Positions 23,525 through 24,501 of a stretch of DNA of 24,501 nucleotides are shown here, in pieces. Source of the DNA: Cellvibrionaceae bacterium (GTDB lineage: Bacteria > Pseudomonadota > Gammaproteobacteria > Pseudomonadales > Cellvibrionaceae); the NCBI GenBank assembly GCA_030597965.1, contig JAUVQU010000009.1, positions 1-24,501 of the forward strand, read 5' to 3'. Numbering within the stretch: position 1 is the stretch's first letter; every line of letters starts with the position of its first letter. The position numbers and the translations under genes were made by a program. A model generated the notes under the pieces. The model was not told where the DNA came from. It worked only from the letters and a program-made list of their open reading frames with translations, and did not search any database.

Positions 23525-24328
23525 ATGACACAGGTTACTCCTGAAAAATACGGTCCTTGGGCTCTGGTCACAGGTGCCGCGAGAGGACTGGGTTATGAGT
23601 TTGCTCGGCAGTTGGCCGAACGTGGATTTAGTCTCATTCTTGTCGATAAGCTTGACGATCAGTTGGCGGAGTCAGCCTCTGCGTTGAGTGCCAATGATGA
23701 TATTGATGTGATCTACTACTGTGTGGACCTTGCTCAAGATCACTTTATGGGCGGGCTGTTGGAAGCCATAGGCGATCGTCAAGTTGGGTTGCTGATCAAC
23801 AATGCGGGTATCGCTAAAATCGGTGAGTTTTTACCTCAGTCTATCGATTTTCTTACGGCGCAATTAAGTGTTAATACTCGAGCGGTATTGCATCTTACTC
23901 ATTATTTTGCCAATAAGATGGCGGAGCAGGAAAGGGGAGGCATTATTATTGTCGGCTCACTGGCCGCGGAGGTGGCCAGTGCCTATAACGCAAACTACTG
24001 TGGTACTAAAGCCTACGATGTGAAGTTTGCGGAGTCACTTTGGGCTGAGTTGCGGCCCAGGGGTATTGATGTGCTGGGTTTTATGCCGAGCTCTACTGCA
24101 ACACCTGGGTATGCCGCTGAAGGCAGTAAAATGACGGAGTCCATTATGGATGTTGAGTCGACAGTGTCAGATGCGTTGCGTTTTTTGGGGCGGGTGCCTT
24201 CTGTCGTGGCCGGAAAAAATAATCGCATCTCTAATTTTGTTATGACTCGATTGTTATCGAGAATGAAAGCAATTCAGTTGGTAAGTTCGCACATAAGGAA
24301 AACATTTTTAGTGAAGGGAGGCTCTTAG
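23525..24328 (+). CDS. Short-chain dehydrogenase/reductase (SDR)
   Basis: A 267-residue classical SDR with a Rossmann fold. TGAARGLG (16-23) binds the dinucleotide; an Asp at 41 after the second strand (LILVDK) favours NAD(H) over NADP(H). NNAG is at 92-95, and the catalytic Ser145, Tyr158 and Lys162 lie in IIVGSLAAEV and NANYCGTKAYD. The loop after MPSSTATPGY would close over substrate, which cannot be predicted. The ATG at 23525 has AGGG about six bases upstream. It follows the Memo-AMMECR1 gene by 41 bp on the same strand with no visible terminator, so co-transcription is likely. That does not prove a shared pathway. It converges with the NUDIX gene, 5 bp between stops. Confidence 0.9.
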   Translation: MTQVTPEKYGPWALVTGAARGLGYEFARQLAERGFSLILVDKLDDQLAESASALSANDDIDVIYYCVDLAQDHFMGGLLEAIGDRQVGLLINNAGIAKIGEFLPQSIDFLTAQLSVNTRAVLHLTHYFANKMAEQERGGIIIVGSLAAEVASAYNANYCGTKAYDVKFAESLWAELRPRGIDVLGFMPSSTATPGYAAEGSKMTESIMDVESTVSDALRFLGRVPSVVAGKNNRISNFVMTRLLSRMKAIQLVSSHIRKTFLVKGGS

Positions 24329-24333
24329 GGAGC

Positions 24334-24501
24334 TTATCTTTTCCTGATCAGTGTTTCACTACGCAGCGGATAGCGAGTGTTTTTCCTGTCTTCAAAATAA
24401 TATTGCAGGGTTTTGTAAATAGTCGGAAAGGCGAGGTCGTTCCAGGGGATATCTTCCTCTTTAAATAATTGAACCTCGAGTGATTCTGGCCCTGCAGAAA
24501 A
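24334..24501 (-). CDS. NUDIX hydrolase, C-terminal fragment (continues past the window)
   Basis: The minus strand is open from the window edge to a TAA at 24334, giving 55 residues. The segment AGPESLEVQLFKEEDIPWND followed by LAFPTIYKTLQYYFEDR matches the C-terminal part of NUDIX hydrolases of the ADP-ribose/ADP-sugar pyrophosphatase type, where an E-V-x-L-F-x-x-E-D-I-P-W block follows the NUDIX box. The catalytic box itself and the start are outside the window, so activity and substrate cannot be judged. Confidence 0.7.
   Translation of the reverse strand, partial: FSAGPESLEVQLFKEEDIPWNDLAFPTIYKTLQYYFEDRKNTRYPLRSETLIRKR

Noticed and set aside
1..24501. CRISPR array, tRNA or rRNA genes, insertion sequence or prophage genes
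   Set aside because: No regularly spaced repeats, cloverleaf or rRNA sequence, transposase, integrase or phage protein could be found on either strand.

Overview
The window looks like chromosomal core DNA from a gammaproteobacterium, probably a marine one near Cellvibrionales or Alteromonadales. That placement is inference from gene order and protein resemblance; no search was run. Supporting it are xseA divergent from guaB-guaA, tadA convergent with mltF, mltF divergent from a full-length single-chain purL (the tadA-mltF-purL order also occurs in E. coli), and a TPP riboswitch ahead of thiamine genes.

Layout. 1-603: 3' part of a SAM methyltransferase. 613-4330 (minus): a thiamine transcription unit with promoter, TPP riboswitch, thiO, thiS, a possible 49-codon ORF, thiG and a glycosyltransferase whose ATG touches the thiG stop. 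A REP-like hairpin lies just upstream. 4413-5780 (minus): xseA. 5981-9119 (plus): guaB and guaA, with a perfect 10-bp inverted repeat ahead of the guaB -10 box and hairpins after each gene. 9351-12103 (plus): a predicted DUF3604 lipoprotein and a two-domain VOC protein, ended by a strong bidirectional terminator. 12184-12873 (minus): a VIT/CCC1-type metal transporter. 13105-14913 (plus): DUF1653, rlmA and tadA in a tight overlapping operon. 15015-16505 (minus): mltF. A 495-bp control region precedes purL (17001-20930). 20927-23483: an AmmeMemoRadiSam locus, with a minus-strand radical SAM enzyme (AmrS-like) facing away from a plus-strand fusion of Memo (AmrB) and AMMECR1 (AmrA). 23525-24328: an SDR oxidoreductase. 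24334-24501 (minus): the 3' end of a NUDIX hydrolase.

Functionally, guaB, guaA and purL are purine biosynthesis genes. thiO, thiS and thiG make the thiazole half of thiamine. rlmA and tadA modify rRNA and tRNA. mltF remodels peptidoglycan. The least understood parts are the Amr locus and the DUF3604/VOC pair.

The two most interesting signals are these. (1) A pair of short non-coding elements, at 9224-9400 and 14909-15021, share about 75% identity over 87 bp in opposite orientation and have related, mutually inverted ends. They look like a MITE-like or structured repeat family; one overlaps the 5' end of the DUF3604 gene and the other fills the gap between tadA and mltF. (2) The AmmeMemoRadiSam locus, whose chemistry I do not know to be established, has Memo and AMMECR1 fused in one polypeptide.
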